Part shown: piece by piece, positions 32,459 through 43,367 of the stretch
Layout: each line of letters begins with the position of its first letter
Position numbering within the stretch: position 1 is the stretch's first letter
Assembly (NCBI RefSeq): GCF_902459465.1
Contig: NC_047071.1
Coordinates: forward strand, 10,932,385-10,996,384
Source: Asterias rubens
Taxonomy: Eukaryota > Echinodermata > Asteroidea > Forcipulatida > Asteriidae
DNA length: 64,000 nt
Reading direction: 5' to 3'
Notes under the pieces: model-generated
The model's database searches: none
Told to the model about the DNA's origin: nothing
Seen by the model: the letters and a program-made list of their open reading frames with translations, nothing else
Translations under genes and position numbers: made by a program

Positions 32459-33000
32459 CTGATGGCAGGTTTTAGAAAAATTTCTGCTTAGCAAGAGTAA
32501 GCAGGATATCAGTCACAGATTGTGCATGATACATGCTGTTTTGGCTGGTAACTGTATTCTGGTAAGCATTATATGCTGTGGTGCTTGGCTACTTATGCTT
32601 TAAAGGAGCACGTTGCCTTGGATCGGTCGAGTTGGTCTTTAAAAGGCGTTTGTAACCGTTTGTTATAAAATGCATATGGGTAGAAAGATTTTGTAAAAGT
32701 ATAATACAATGATCTACACAAATATGCCTTGAAATTGCGTGGTTTTCTTTTTACCTCGTCGGGCATTAATGGGAGTCAAATAAAATAATGGCCGACCGTG
32801 TTAGTTCGCGACGTAAAAGGAAAACCGTGCAATTTTGAGTGATACTTGTGTGGATCATTATATTCTACTTTTAAAACATCTTTCCAACCATAAAAATTAT
32901 GCATTTCATAACAAACGGTTTCAAACGGTTTTTATAGACCAACACGTCTGATCCAAGGCAACGTCTTCCTTTAAGCAGCTCTTTGAAATTGGGCCCTGAC
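32459..33000. mobile_element. GGGCCC-family repeat split by a family 2 MITE
   Basis: Outer sequence: TTTCTGCTTAGCAAGAGTAA ... ACTTATGCTT and, after the insert, AAGCAGCTCTTTGAAATTGGGCCCTG. The family 2 element at 32600-32974 interrupts it at a TTAA, so the insertion is younger than the host repeat. Confidence 0.6.
32600..32974. mobile_element. TTAA-flanked MITE, family 2 (nested)
   Basis: Left TTAAAGGAGCACGTTGCCTT, right AAGGCAACGTCTTCCTTTAA, centre with CGTCGGGCATTAATGGGAGT-CAAA. 375 bp, terminal inverted repeats over 25 bp (GATCGGTC/G...GATCC). No coding capacity. Confidence 0.88.
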
Positions 33001-34500
33001 CCTATACCAAGCAGTGTTGGGTCATATTATTAACTTCGTGATTTTTAATTGGTCTCACTGTGCCTTCTAATTTTCTTGAAAGAGGCCCTTTAATTGTTAT
33101 GACCGAATCTTCAGATGATGTAGAGAGTGTTTAGTCCGCTACAATTCAACTTCTTGAAATTCTTTTGACATTATCTCCACCCAACTAGGAAACTTTTCTC
33201 CAATCTTCATGTTTTGTTTGTGTTAATACAATCTCAGCCCTGTCCCGTCTCTACTACCAAATCTCACAAAACCCTTAAATCCATGGTGACTAGTCTTGGC
33301 AATTGGTTTAAAATTTCTCACTATCAACTCCCCAAAATCCAAACAATTTCACAAAATATCTGATACTTGAGCGTACATGGTGCAATTTCATAAAGTTGTT
33401 TTCTTCATTGAACAGACCTTTAAAGATGCTATATCAGATTTTGGCCCCAAACATTAAAAAAATGATTTTTGTTTAGTGAATGGTATTTCAAAGAGTATCA
33501 CCCGCTCTTACGAAAAAAAGTTTAACTTTTACTTTTAATGGTCAGGAACATGACAACAAATTAAAACGTTTCTTATAAAACACATAAGAATTGGTCACGT
33601 GATATTGTCGGGATCCCAACAAAAAATAATTTTGAGCACTCTTTTTCACTGCTACTTATAATTGGCGGACTTTTTCGAGCAATGGCACAGATGAAAGCTT
33701 GTAACTTTCTCGACCTCCATCAAAATACCTATTGAATTTTAAATCAAAATTGTGGGGTTAAAATCAGCCAAAAATCTGACACAGCATCTTTAACACCATA
33801 TCACATACTCGGTGTATACAGTGACCAAACCAACGGCCATAAAATACCTCTTTAGTTCACAAAGCCTCTAAACACCCGATACAGCCCTCCCATAAACATA
33901 CACGACCCAACCTCTTCAGCCCTCACGCACCCATTAACACCAATGACATAAACTGATGATGTCCTAACACCAGTTAAGAGCCCTTGAGAGATTCATCGAG
34001 AGAGTGAACCACTGATAACAATCCTGAAGACTTTAGAGCTGTTTTTCTTCATGAGACAGAACGTGTCCCATCTTCAGCATTTAAGATGTTTATCAGTGCG
34101 TTTTCACCATGGTGAGAGCAAACATACACAAAGCCCTCCTGCCTCCGGCCGGCCTCCCTCTTCATCTGTTTTTCTCCCTAACTACATTCAAACAGCTCGT
34201 CTTTATAATAATGGAATCCACTTGAGGAGCTGTGGAGTGGGGATGGTGGGTTGGGGGTTGTTAATGTTGCCCCTAGGCCCCCGTGTTTATTACAAACTGT
34301 TGTTTGGTGATACAAACCATGGCTTGACTTGATACTATGAAAAGAGGCTATGCTGGTAGTATATGGGCCAACCCAGTTCTTGCGTGTGTTTGAGTAATGT
34401 TTGTGAACCTATGGTCGCTTGGAAGGAAACCAAATTTCACACTTTAATGGCTCCCAACGATCAAAGTAATATGCGCAAGGCTTTGTGAGCTGATTTGGAC
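33001..34500. other. Non-coding region
   Basis: A/T-rich with no supported exon, RNA gene or repeat family. Nothing further seen. Confidence 0.4.
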
Positions 34501-34511
34501 TATGCAACTCA

Positions 34512-34932
34512 ATGCCCCTTTGGTGTCTCCTTGCCTTTCCTGACTCGATGGCCATTAGTGCCTCAATGCCCTTGGTGCATCAATGCCCGTTGGTACTTCA
34601 ATGCCCATTGGTATTGCAATGCCCCTTGGTGCCTCAATGTCCTTTGGTACATCGATGGCCTTTGGTACATCAATGCCCATTGGTACCTCAATGCCCTTTG
34701 GCGCCTCAATGCTCCTTGGTGCATATGCCTCAATTGCCTTTGGTACCTCAATGCCCACAATGCCCCTTGGTGCATATGCCTCAGTGCCATTTGGTGCCTC
34801 AATGCCCCTTGGTGCCTCAATGGCCTTTGGTACCTCCATGCCCTTTGGTACCTCCATGCCCTTTGGTACCTCCATGCCCTTTGGTACCTCAATGCCCTTT
34901 GGTACATCGATGTCCCTTGCTGTCCCAATGCC
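34512..34932. repeat. 18-bp minisatellite (TGGTACCTCAATGCCCTT)
   Basis: About 23 units of 18 bp, with variants TGGTGC, TGGTAC, CAATG and CCATG. The 18-bp period (a multiple of 3) keeps several frames open on both strands, so the long open frames here are artefacts. Units near 34840-34900 are the most uniform. Confidence 0.92.
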
Positions 34933-34960
34933 CATTTAAAATGCTGCCCAGTTTCTTTTT

Positions 34961-35037
34961 CAGAAGAAACATAGCCCAATACAAGAATGAAGTTTCAAGC
35001 TTGATCACAGCTGCTGGCTCCCAGTTCCATCCTGTAT
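34961..35037 (+). CDS. Possible terminal exon (very tentative)
   Basis: A strong acceptor, CAGTTTCTTTTTCAG (ends about 34960), is followed by an open frame RNIAQYKNEVSSLITAAGSQ-FHPV and TAA. The phase is 2, which does not join the phase-1 exons at 28-29 kb. It sits immediately after the minisatellite. Unrecognised. Confidence 0.18.
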
Positions 35038-35039
35038 AA

Positions 35040-36771
35040 TCTAAGTGTAATAATAATCAGTATCCAAACCGTAAGTACATAATAATTCACAAACAGTGAC
35101 AGAAACTTCAAGCATATGCTACTGAATTTCATAAACGGATAGGTTCATTATTTAAAGCTTAATCATGAATGAATATTATACAAAGAACACCTCTTTCTTT
35201 ACTCTATGATAACTAGCGCAAGTGATTGTCACAGCATAATTTCAGGATTTGCTATTTCTGGTATACCGTGTGCACAATGTCTGGATCTGGATCTGGATCT
35301 GTACTGCAATCAATCTCCCAATGTTGGAACGTATAGCTTGCAGGTGTGTGGTGCTGGGGACTCTAACTATTATAATGCGCTCTACTTTTGATATTTAACA
35401 GGTTGAAGTTGTGAATACTTTTCATTTAAAATGTTTCAGGTGAGGGAGCCTCTCTCACAGCAGCTGGGAGGAAGTTCATTCTGCTGTAGTTTTTGGTAGG
35501 AACAATTTGAAGGTCTCATGTTAAAATAAGTCTTTTGGAAGGAGTGTACATGGCTCGTAATGGAAAATATATGTACACTGAGTACTAGTATTGAGTAGAA
35601 CTATATGACTTTACCAGTAGCAACTGACACATGTTACAGGGCATTTTCTTTTCAATGATAAATTATGGATTAATCGTGCACTGGCTTTGTTGAACTGAAC
35701 CTAGATTAATTCACCCAAAAAGTGCCATAATTGCAGGTGGGATCAGTGTATCAAAAAAAAAGTAGATCAATAATCTTTAGTGAACGCAGAAAGATACATA
35801 AGAATTAATGGCGAAAGAGTGTTCTGCACTTAACAAATTCTTGTTCGTGTTATTAACATACACAGAGTATCGGCATGGACGGATGACAAGCAAAATAGAT
35901 AAAGCATTTGGTCATGCATCAGATTGATTTCAAACAACAACAAGGGTTTCCATGGTAACTTTTGTTTGGATGCCACCTTCCAAAGGCAGGAAATGGGGTT
36001 ATGGTTGAATCTCCTGAATGCTGAATGAGAGAGAGAGAGAGTGAGTGAGTGAGGTGGAACATTGCAAAACAGAAAAAAAAAAAAAAAAACATTTGTGAGG
36101 CAAAAAAAAACAGAATGAGCATCCAGGCTCTAACAGCGATGGCAGTGGACGTTTGATGCTAGCTATTACTGGAAGAATTCACGGACTCACGGTTGTTACA
36201 TGACTCAGTTTGTTACATGATGAGACGGCACTCACTCCCCTACCACAGACCAATAATAATCAGACAACAAAGAGATACAGCTCGTGAAGATTTCCTTTTG
36301 TTGTGGCAGGGGAAAACACACTAAAACATCCTTCAGATGTGAATGGCGCGGGATTAAGCGCTATTGATGTGCCCTTTTATCTTTTAACCCTATGGCCCTT
36401 GCGCTTCTTTTAGGCTCTTATAATTCCCTCTTTTCTGGACGCTCAACAAACAGGGTCTGCTTGAGGTTTGTTTGCCTGTACTGTCTTCTCTCCCCTCATC
36501 AACTCACTACAAAACAAAACAAACATGGATATAACGGGCGAAACTTTCACTGCCGGGTATAATTAAAACACCGGACACTTTTTAACTAGAGGCAGCGTAT
36601 ACGCACACTGGAGGGGTGAGGTGCTGGAGGGAGCACTGATACAGTACACAGGGTTGCGTGACTAACTCGAAACCTGAGCTTTCTATTGAGAGAGAGGGGG
36701 ACCTTGGGTGGGACACACGATTATTTTGAGTTAGGATGAGTTTAATACTCGTCCTAAACTTAGGACAAGAC
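35040..36771. other. Non-coding region
   Basis: A short GA/GAGT run at about 36027-36050 and A runs at about 36070-36090. Nothing else recognised. Confidence 0.4.
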
Positions 36772-37163
36772 TTAAAGGCAATGGACACTATTGATAATTA
36801 CGCAAAATAACTATTAGCATAAAACCTTTCTTGATTACGAGTAATGGGGAGAGTTTGATAATGTAAAATATTGTGAGAAACAGCTCCCTCTGAAGTGACG
36901 TAGTTTTCGAGAAACAAGTAATTTGATTTCGAAGACCTCAGATTTAGAATTTGAGGTCTCGAAATCATGCATCTGAAAACACACAACTTCGTGTGACCAT
37001 GGTGCGACAACGGTGTTTTCTTTCTTTCATTAATATCTTGCAACTTCGACGACTGATTTAACTCAAATTTTCACAGGTTTGTTATGTTATGCATTATGTT
37101 GAGATACACCAACTGTGAAGACTAAAGTCTTTGACAATTACCAATAGTGTCCAGTGTCTTTAA
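36772..37163. mobile_element. TTAA-flanked MITE, family 1
   Basis: TTAAAGGCAATGGACACTAT to TAGTGTCCAGTGTCTTTAA, central TTTCGAAGACCTCAGATTTAG palindrome, 392 bp. It sits inside another dispersed sequence (TAGGATGAGT..CTCGTCCTAA / TGACGAGTTACTCGTCCTAA, about 36730-37370). Confidence 0.86.
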
Positions 37164-37370
37164 GTTTTTAATAACTCCTAAACAATCCTAGGATCAGTCA
37201 TACTAATATAAGACTATCTTTGTCTTTGTGAGAGGTGGATTTCACAATTAAGAATTATTGGACTAGTTTTATGTTCGAGTTATGACGAGTTACTCGTCCT
37301 AAGTTAGAACGAACCTAATTTTTGTTTAGGTCTATCTTTGTGAAATCGAGCCCAGGTTTGGGAAATGTTC
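37164..37370. repeat. Dispersed TTTCACAAAGA / CTCGTCCTAA repeat, right part
   Basis: AAGACTATCTTTGTCTTTGT and GTCTATCTTTGTGAAATCGAGCCC words. Similar words recur at about 44235-44262 and 45455-45545. The left part lies before 36772, so the MITE split it. Confidence 0.4.
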
Positions 37371-37834
37371 CGCTAGACAGAAAATGGCTTCTAATCGCAA
37401 AGTTGTTGCAACTCTCCCAGTAGCTCTGCCGACGACACTCAAAAGATGATGGCACAGGGCGCAATCATAATACCATAATCATCTTCAATGTGAAAGGTGA
37501 CCTTAAAACAAAACAAAGTCAGAAAACAGAATACCAACCAAAATGTATCATTGTTTAGCCGTTGAAGCATTGTTTGGTAACGCTTGTCGCGATTTGCAAT
37601 CCGTTAAAAAATGTAAAAACGGTCACGCCCAGGCGGTCTATAAGTGACCCACATATTTTAGCTAATTGCCATTAGTATTTTGTTAACATGTAAAATAAGG
37701 CTGTTACCATGACAACATGGTACGGATAACTAGACACGTAATCCGTTTACATGGTCAAATGATGCTTACTGTTTCTATGGTGAACACTCACTCAAATGTC
37801 ATCACTTATTAACTTGTACTATTGCTGGTTTGTC

Positions 37835-38197
37835 TTGAAAGGCCCTGGACACTATTGGTAATTACTAAAAATAATGATTAGCATAAAACCTTACTTGGTA
37901 ACGAGAAATTGAGAGCTGTTGATGGTGTACAACAATGTGAGAAACGGCTCCCACTGAAGTTACGTAGTTTTGAGAAAGGAAAAAAAAGATCTCACGCAAA
38001 TAAACAAATAATTTAGGCCCTTTTTTAGGTATCCAACAGAAAAGCACACATATGTATGCAACGAGGGTGTTTTTCTGTCATTATTCTCTTGCAACTGCGA
38101 TGACCAATTGAGTCTAAATTTTCACATATTTGTTATTTTTTACATTAATTGTTGGGATACACCGAGTGAGAATACTTGTCTTTGATAGTTGCCACAT
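37835..38197. mobile_element. MITE, family 1 (diverged)
   Basis: Starts TTGAAAGGCCCTGGACACTA; the interior has GAGAAACGGCTCCCACTGAA, and it ends near GTCTTTGATAGTTGCC without the terminal TTAA. The central palindrome is replaced by an unrelated A-rich stretch. Confidence 0.7.
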
Positions 38198-38283
38198 TTG
38201 CGCATCCATGCAGTGAATACATGTTTGATCCCTTCAGAGTCACTGCTTTCTCGGTTTGCTGCTTTAACGTTACTGCTTTTTAT

Positions 38284-38375
38284 ATCATTATATGTGTGTG
38301 AAATAAATCCGATATTCTCGATATCGAGAATTGATAATTGTTTTAATGTCTTCTCAAAAAGTAAAGCGTTTCATG
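38284..38375. repeat. Fragment of MITE family 3
   Basis: CTCGATATCGAGAATTGATA, CAAAAAGTAAAGCGTTTCAT and similar words are the reverse complement of the middle of the 42997-43367 element. Confidence 0.4.
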
Positions 38376-38689
38376 GAATAAAACTCTTAACCGCTCGGCC
38401 ACGACACTTCCACAAGGCTATTCCTCCAGCAGAAACACAACTTTAACTCTATAGCAACCAGAAGCTCGTTAGCATGCAATCAAATGGCCCCTGACAAACT
38501 AACAAACGACATTACTATTACCATTATTATTATTTATTTTTAGAATTATCCCAAAAGACATGTTTTCACATTCCCGTGCAGAATTTAACCTTCATAAAAA
38601 ATGATTTATGAAGAGTTAAAAACCGATAAAAACAGTCACGCTCTACTTCCCGAACCACAATTATTTTGACGTAATGTATACGCTATAAT

Positions 38690-39490
38690 ATTATTACAGC
38701 CACATCAGTTCTTAAAAAACGTTTGTTTGATCATTGTAGGATCAACCTGATCCATCAATGAATCAGTCCAACTTGGACTCATAATCCGGTTTAATATCTT
38801 ACCTGGATCATTTCAAGAGTGCCGTAAACGGGTTGTTTTCGTTATACTACAGCCACATCAGTTCTTATAAACGTTTGTTTGATCATGGTAGGATCAACCT
38901 GACTCATCAATGAGTCAGGCCCCTTTTGACTCAGAATCCGGGTCAATATCTTACCCGGATCATTTAAAGAGTGCCGTAAACAGGTTGATTTGGTTATACT
39001 ACAGCCACATCAATTCTTGTAAATGTTTGTTTGATCATGGTAGGATCAACCTGACTCATTAATGAGTCAGGCCCCGTTTGATTCAGAATCCGGGTCAATA
39101 TCTTACCCGGATCATTTCAAGAGTGCCTTAAACAGGTTGTTTTCGTTGTACTACAGCCAAGCCAGTTCTTATAAAGGTTTGTCTGATTATCGTAGGATCA
39201 ACCTGACTCATTAGTGAGTCAGGCCCCTTTTGACTCAGAATTCTGGTTAATATCTAAACCGGATCAGTTCAAGAGTGTCGTAAACAGGTTGTTTTCGCTA
39301 TATTACAGCCAAGCCAGTTATTTAATAAACGTTTGTTTGATCATTGTAAGATCATCCTGACTCATCAATGAATCAGGCCCCTTCGGACTCATAATCCGGG
39401 TCAATATCTTAACCCGGATCGTTTCAAGAGTGCCGTTAACAGGTTGTTTTCTTTATATTACAGCCAGGTCAGTTCTTATAAACATTTTTT
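38690..39490. repeat. 152-bp satellite array (about 5.3 units)
   Basis: ACAGCCA(C/A) starts units at 38696, 38849, 39001, 39153, 39305 and 39460 (spacings 153, 152, 152, 152, 155). Each unit holds two dyads: CCTGACTCATCAATGAGTCAGG, with two TGACTCA boxes, and ATCCGGGTCAATATCTTACCCGGAT. Units are about 85-90% alike by eye. Confidence 0.93.
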
Positions 39491-39522
39491 GCTCATTGTA
39501 GTTTTTATTTATGCCACTATAG

Positions 39523-39677
39523 GGACCCCGGTACACCGGAGCAAGAACCACGCCGTGCGTGAGAGGCTTGACGCGGCAGACCGAACACCCGTCTCCCGCC
39601 CTCCCCCTGCAACCCAAAATCGATACCAAACACAACGAGGGGGGAATCTCCCGCCAAAAAGGCTACAGCACCCATAG
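39523..39677 (+). CDS. Tentative terminal exon E of an unrecognised gene
   Basis: A G+C-rich 155-nt open segment after acceptor TATGCCACTATAG (ends 39522), phase 1, stop TAG at 39675-39677. It encodes TPVHRSKNHAVRERLDAADR then TPVSRPPPATQNRYQTQRGG, a basic Pro-rich tail. The phase matches exons A-D at 28-29 kb, but the gap is 10 kb and linkage is inference. Composition differs from the surrounding A/T-rich DNA. Confidence 0.28.
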
Positions 39678-41268
39678 CAACGTGTATGTATTGATCATTG
39701 GATATGTATTGTTGTACACGGCGAAGGTGTGAAGATGGGAAAGAGGTTCCCTTTGTTTTATGTAAACATACACCGTTGGTTTTTTTGTTGTGTGTGTTTG
39801 TTGGTTAAGGCATAATTAGGTCAGACGCCCATCGGGACAATTTGGGGTTAACGATTTTTGTTCTCCCTCTTCTCGTGGGTTTGTTGTTGACACGCCCAGG
39901 GCGGCCCGTTGAAATGGACATTTTCCCTGGTCAGGGAAGGGCCGAAGCAGCAGGGACTAGGGTAGATCTGTGGAGGGATACAGTATTGACTAAGTTGTTG
40001 TCCACGAATGTAGCAGACGGCACGATCGAAATAGACCACCCACCGCATACATAACTGTTAACGCTGCCAGTGTACTGTGTCTTTTGCACTACACTCCAAT
40101 AATAATATAACGGTTAACCCGCAACGTAACATCAGAGAGTTAAGTAGAACTTGAAACTTTACATTGTGAAATTACGATGTGAGGTTTGCGGTTACACCAT
40201 CTAGGTCTAGTAATAATCCTTCTCCAGAAGACGATCAAAGCATACTTATCGAAACGTCGAGTTGTACTATGTGTCTTCTGTACTATCCTTGATATCCCGT
40301 AGTGGACCATACCAAATATCTAAAAGGGGGTCAGGTCACAGGAAATAGTAATTAGATATAGTATTGGACTGTTTTAGATATTAACAGATAATAACATATA
40401 AAAGTACGAACACTACATTAAATTAAAATCAAGAAACACCGAGCTGGCACAAACATTATGGCAAGATAATGACAATAGTGAGTATACAGTGTTTCACACT
40501 CATGGATAAAACACAAAATGCATAGGCGTCTGAAAATACATAGGCGTCTGAAAGCATAACAATTGTTGCAACAATAGTTATTTTTTTCTTCTTTCATCTT
40601 TTTCTTGCAACTTCGATGACCAATTGAGTCAAATTTTTCACAGGTTTGTGGTACACCAAGTGAGAATACTGGTCTTTGACAAGTGAGAATACTGGTCTTT
40701 GACAACTACCAAAGGTTCCCAGTGCCTTTTAAATGTGGATTTTGTAAAGCCGCTCTTCCTATAATCAACCATACGTTTAACTAGTGATGTTCACGGGGGA
40801 AAGGCTCACATGCTCCCGACGACACTTTGGTAATTTGATAATTACCAGAAGGTATTGGAAACATGCAAGCTGTAATTAGGGTTATTGTTCTTCCCTAATG
40901 CGTCAGCCGATCATTAATTGGAAAAAAAAGAGAACGAGAGAGAGAGAGAGAGAGAGAGTTAATTTTCTTTTTGTATCGAAGCCCTCAAAAGGAACACATT
41001 TGCAGTTGCTAAGCAGTGCTGTCATGACCATTCGCGCCACGTACGTATATAAACAATCTCCAATCATTACCCGCTTATTGTGTTCATGTAGCGGTTGCCT
41101 AGCAACAGTCGCCCTGGAATCGTATTACCCTTGACTGGTTGTCTTTTTTTTCTGTGTCTTCTTTTATTTTCCCGCCAATAACGATGGGAGCAGACGATCG
41201 GTGCTTGATAATGACACGCAGTTTCATTTACCTTGGCGGCTTGAAACCTGCCTCAACAGAATGTGTGT
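39678..41268. other. Non-coding region with repeat fragments
   Basis: A GGTTTGCGGTTACACCAT / GACGATCAAAGCATA element fragment (about 40180-40270), a family 1 MITE fragment (40535-40732) and a GA dinucleotide run (40932-40959). No gene. Confidence 0.45.
40535..40732. mobile_element. MITE family 1 right-half fragment with internal duplication
   Basis: Runs from GCGTCTGAAAGCATAAC to AGTGCCTTTTAA. The segment AAGTGAGAATACTGGTCTTT-GAC is present twice in a row (about 40658-40703). Confidence 0.7.
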
Positions 41269-42009
41269 TTAAAGGCACTAGACACTATTGGTAATTACTC
41301 AAAACAATTGTTAGCATGAACAGTTACTTGGTATTACGAACAATGGAGAGCTGTTGATAGTCTAACACATTGTGAGAATGAGAAACGGCTCTCTCTGAAG
41401 TAACTCAGTTTTTGAGAAAGAGGTAATTTCTCACTCAACTATTAAAGGAACACGTTGCCTTGGATCGGTCGAGTTGGTCTTTGGGAAGCATTTGTAACTG
41501 TTTGTTATAAAATGCATATGGATAGAAAGATGTTGTAAAAGTAGAATACAATGATATGATCCACACAAACATGCCTCTTAATTGCACGGTTTTCCTTTTA
41601 CCTCGTCGACTAACACGGTCGGCCATTTATGGGAGTCAAAAATTTGACTCCCATAAATGGCCGACCGTGTTAGTTCGCACAGTGAAAAGAAAACCACGCA
41701 ATTTCGAGGCAAATATGTGTGGATCATTGTATTCTACTTTTAAAACATCCTTCCAACCATACGCATTTTATAAAAAACGGTTACAAACCCTTTTTATAGA
41801 CAAACTCGTCCGATCCAACAGGCCTGAAGCCTTTTTATTATGCGTCTGAAAGCACCCAAATTTGAGCACAGTGTGCCTTTTTCTTTCAATATTCTATGGC
41901 AACGTCGATGACCATTTTCCACAGGTTTGTTATATAAATGCATAAGTTGGGATACACCGAGTGAGAATACTGGTCTATGACAATTACCACACGAGTCAAG
42001 TGCCTTTAA
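41269..42009. mobile_element. MITE family 1 copy split by a family 2 MITE
   Basis: Left half 41269-41444 (TTAAAGGCACTAGACACTAT ... CTCAACTATTAA) and right half 41820-42009 (AGGCCTGAAGCCTTTTTATT ... AAGTGCCTTTAA). The uninterrupted relative at 56535-56866 reads CAAATATTAAAAGACTTC across the break, which shows the TTAA target. Confidence 0.85.
41442..41819. mobile_element. TTAA MITE family 2, nested in family 1
   Basis: Starts TTAAAGGAACACGTTGCCTT. The central palindrome has GGCCATTTATGGGAGTCAAA and its mirror. The right end stops at CGATCCAA without GGCAACGTGTTCC, so about 15 bp of terminal repeat and the second TTAA are lost. Confidence 0.85.
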
Positions 42010-42378
42010 TGATGATGATGATTCGATGACATATTATTTCACCCTTGAACATACACACGCAATTCCGTAGGCACGTGTGAGTATACAAACAAATTAAGAT
42101 GGCGAATTGAGGGTATTGCGTGTACATTTTAAATTTGGTTAACCGCACCGCGGCACCAAAATTCCTCTTGTAGGCTTAGATCTGACTTTTGACGTTAGTT
42201 TCATGCGACAAAATGACGGGGCACGCTTATAACACGGATGTTTCCAAGCGCAAATTCAGCCTTTGCATGCAAGGTGTGTGAGACTACGTTTGACTTATAA
42301 TTATTTGAAAGGTGCGAATTCGACTTGATTACTTTCTTCCACATGTCTTTGCAAATTAATCGGTACGCGCATTTAGGA
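42010..42378. other. Non-coding, nothing recognised
   Basis: Short A/T-rich spacer between repeats, without coding or repeat signals that I can name. Confidence 0.4.
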
Positions 42379-42521
42379 TTGCGTTTTGGCGACCCCCGCC
42401 AAAGCGGACTCAACAAGTCGGTCACCGGTTGGTCTGAACAGCATCGTCACCGCGCTCAACCGAACACGCGAACACGCTCAACCGATGACCACTGTTCTGG
42501 TTGGGGTCGCCAAAACGCACT
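42379..42521. mobile_element. Inverted-repeat element with GCGTTTTGGCGACCCC ends
   Basis: TTGCGTTTTGGCGACCCC at the left and GGGGTCGCCAAAACGCA at the right, inner arms CGGTTGGTCTGAACAG / CTGTTCTGGTTGGGG. G+C-rich. Related ends at 20730-20853. Confidence 0.65.
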
Positions 42522-42529
42522 CTAGGCTT

Positions 42530-42602
42530 GGAATGATGTGCATGCTGGTTTAGCTTTACCGATCAAGTTTGATAGCTAGCTCGACCACCATGCACCACAT
42601 TC
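42530..42602. mobile_element. Short hairpin element related to 23858-23926
   Basis: ATGTGCATGCTGGTTTAGCT and GCTCGACCACCATGCACCAC flank a loop with GATCAAGTTTGAT. Arms are more diverged than in the 23.9-kb copy. Confidence 0.5.
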
Positions 42603-42746
42603 AACAGTTTAGCGCTTGCGAAATGGGTATTTGGGAAAAGGTCTCATAGACAAAAAACATGTGACGTCATCCAACCGTGGAGCTACACGGATGCCATGCA
42701 GGCTATGTTGCCGTGGTATTGGGTGTTATTGCACCTTTAAATAAGG

Positions 42747-42893
42747 GAATCAACGTGTGGTGAAGAGGTTTTCAACTAGTGGTTTAAACCAAACGAGGCC
42801 TGGTTCTTGATAATTTTACCGAGACGAAGTCAAGAACCAGGCCTCGGTGGGTTTAAACCACTAGTTGAAAACCTCTTCACCACACGTTGATTC
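42747..42893. repeat. Long palindrome (about 60-bp arms)
   Basis: GAATCAACGTGTGGTGAAGA-GGTTTTCAACTAGTGGTTTAAACC... on the left is mirrored by ...GGTTTAAACCACTAGTTGAA-AACCTCTTCACCACACGTTG-ATTC. The inner arms ACGAGGCCTGGTTCTTGA / TCAAGAACCAGGCCTCG also pair, leaving a ~20-nt loop and one small bulge. Confidence 0.85.
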
Positions 42894-42996
42894 AACGCAC
42901 TTGGAATTCATAAATACATTTTCGGTCAAAAAACTTCAAAACGTTTTGGTCAAAAGTAAAATAAATGCAAAAATTATAATTGTTCAATGATTTCTT

Positions 42997-43367
42997 TTAA
43001 AGCCATTTGACCCTTTCGGTTTAGAAAAAAAAAAGTTCACAGATTTACAAATAACTTACAGGGTTTACAGAAGGTAGTGGTGAAAGACTTCTCTTGAAAT
43101 ATCATTCCATGAAATGCTTTACTTTTTGAGAAAACAGCAAAACGATATCAATTCTCGTTAACGAGAATTACGGATTTATTTTAAACACATGTCATGACAC
43201 GGCGAAACGCGCGGAAACAAGGGTGGGTTTTCCCGTTATTTTCTCCCGACTCCGATGACCGATTGAGCCTAAATTTTCACAGGTTCTGTTATTTGATATA
43301 GAAGTTGTGGTACACGAAGTGTGGGCCTTGGACAATACTGTTTACCGAAAGGGTCCAATGGCTTTAA
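42997..43367. mobile_element. TTAA-flanked MITE, family 3
   Basis: TTAAAGCCATTTGACCCTTTCGG at the left (positions 42997-43019) is mirrored by CCGAAAGGGTCCAATGGCTT-TAA at the right. The inner part resembles family 1 distantly (ACTCCGATGACCGATTGAGC, TTTTCACAGGT). 371 bp. Confidence 0.85.

Noticed and set aside
34495..35039. Long open frames on both strands at 34.5-35.0 kb
   Set aside because: Produced by the 18-bp minisatellite, whose unit lacks stops in most frames; no start context or domain.
41556..41849. Open frame across a family 2 MITE (also at 44501)
   Set aside because: Repeat-derived; no similarity to a transposase and no intact start or domain.
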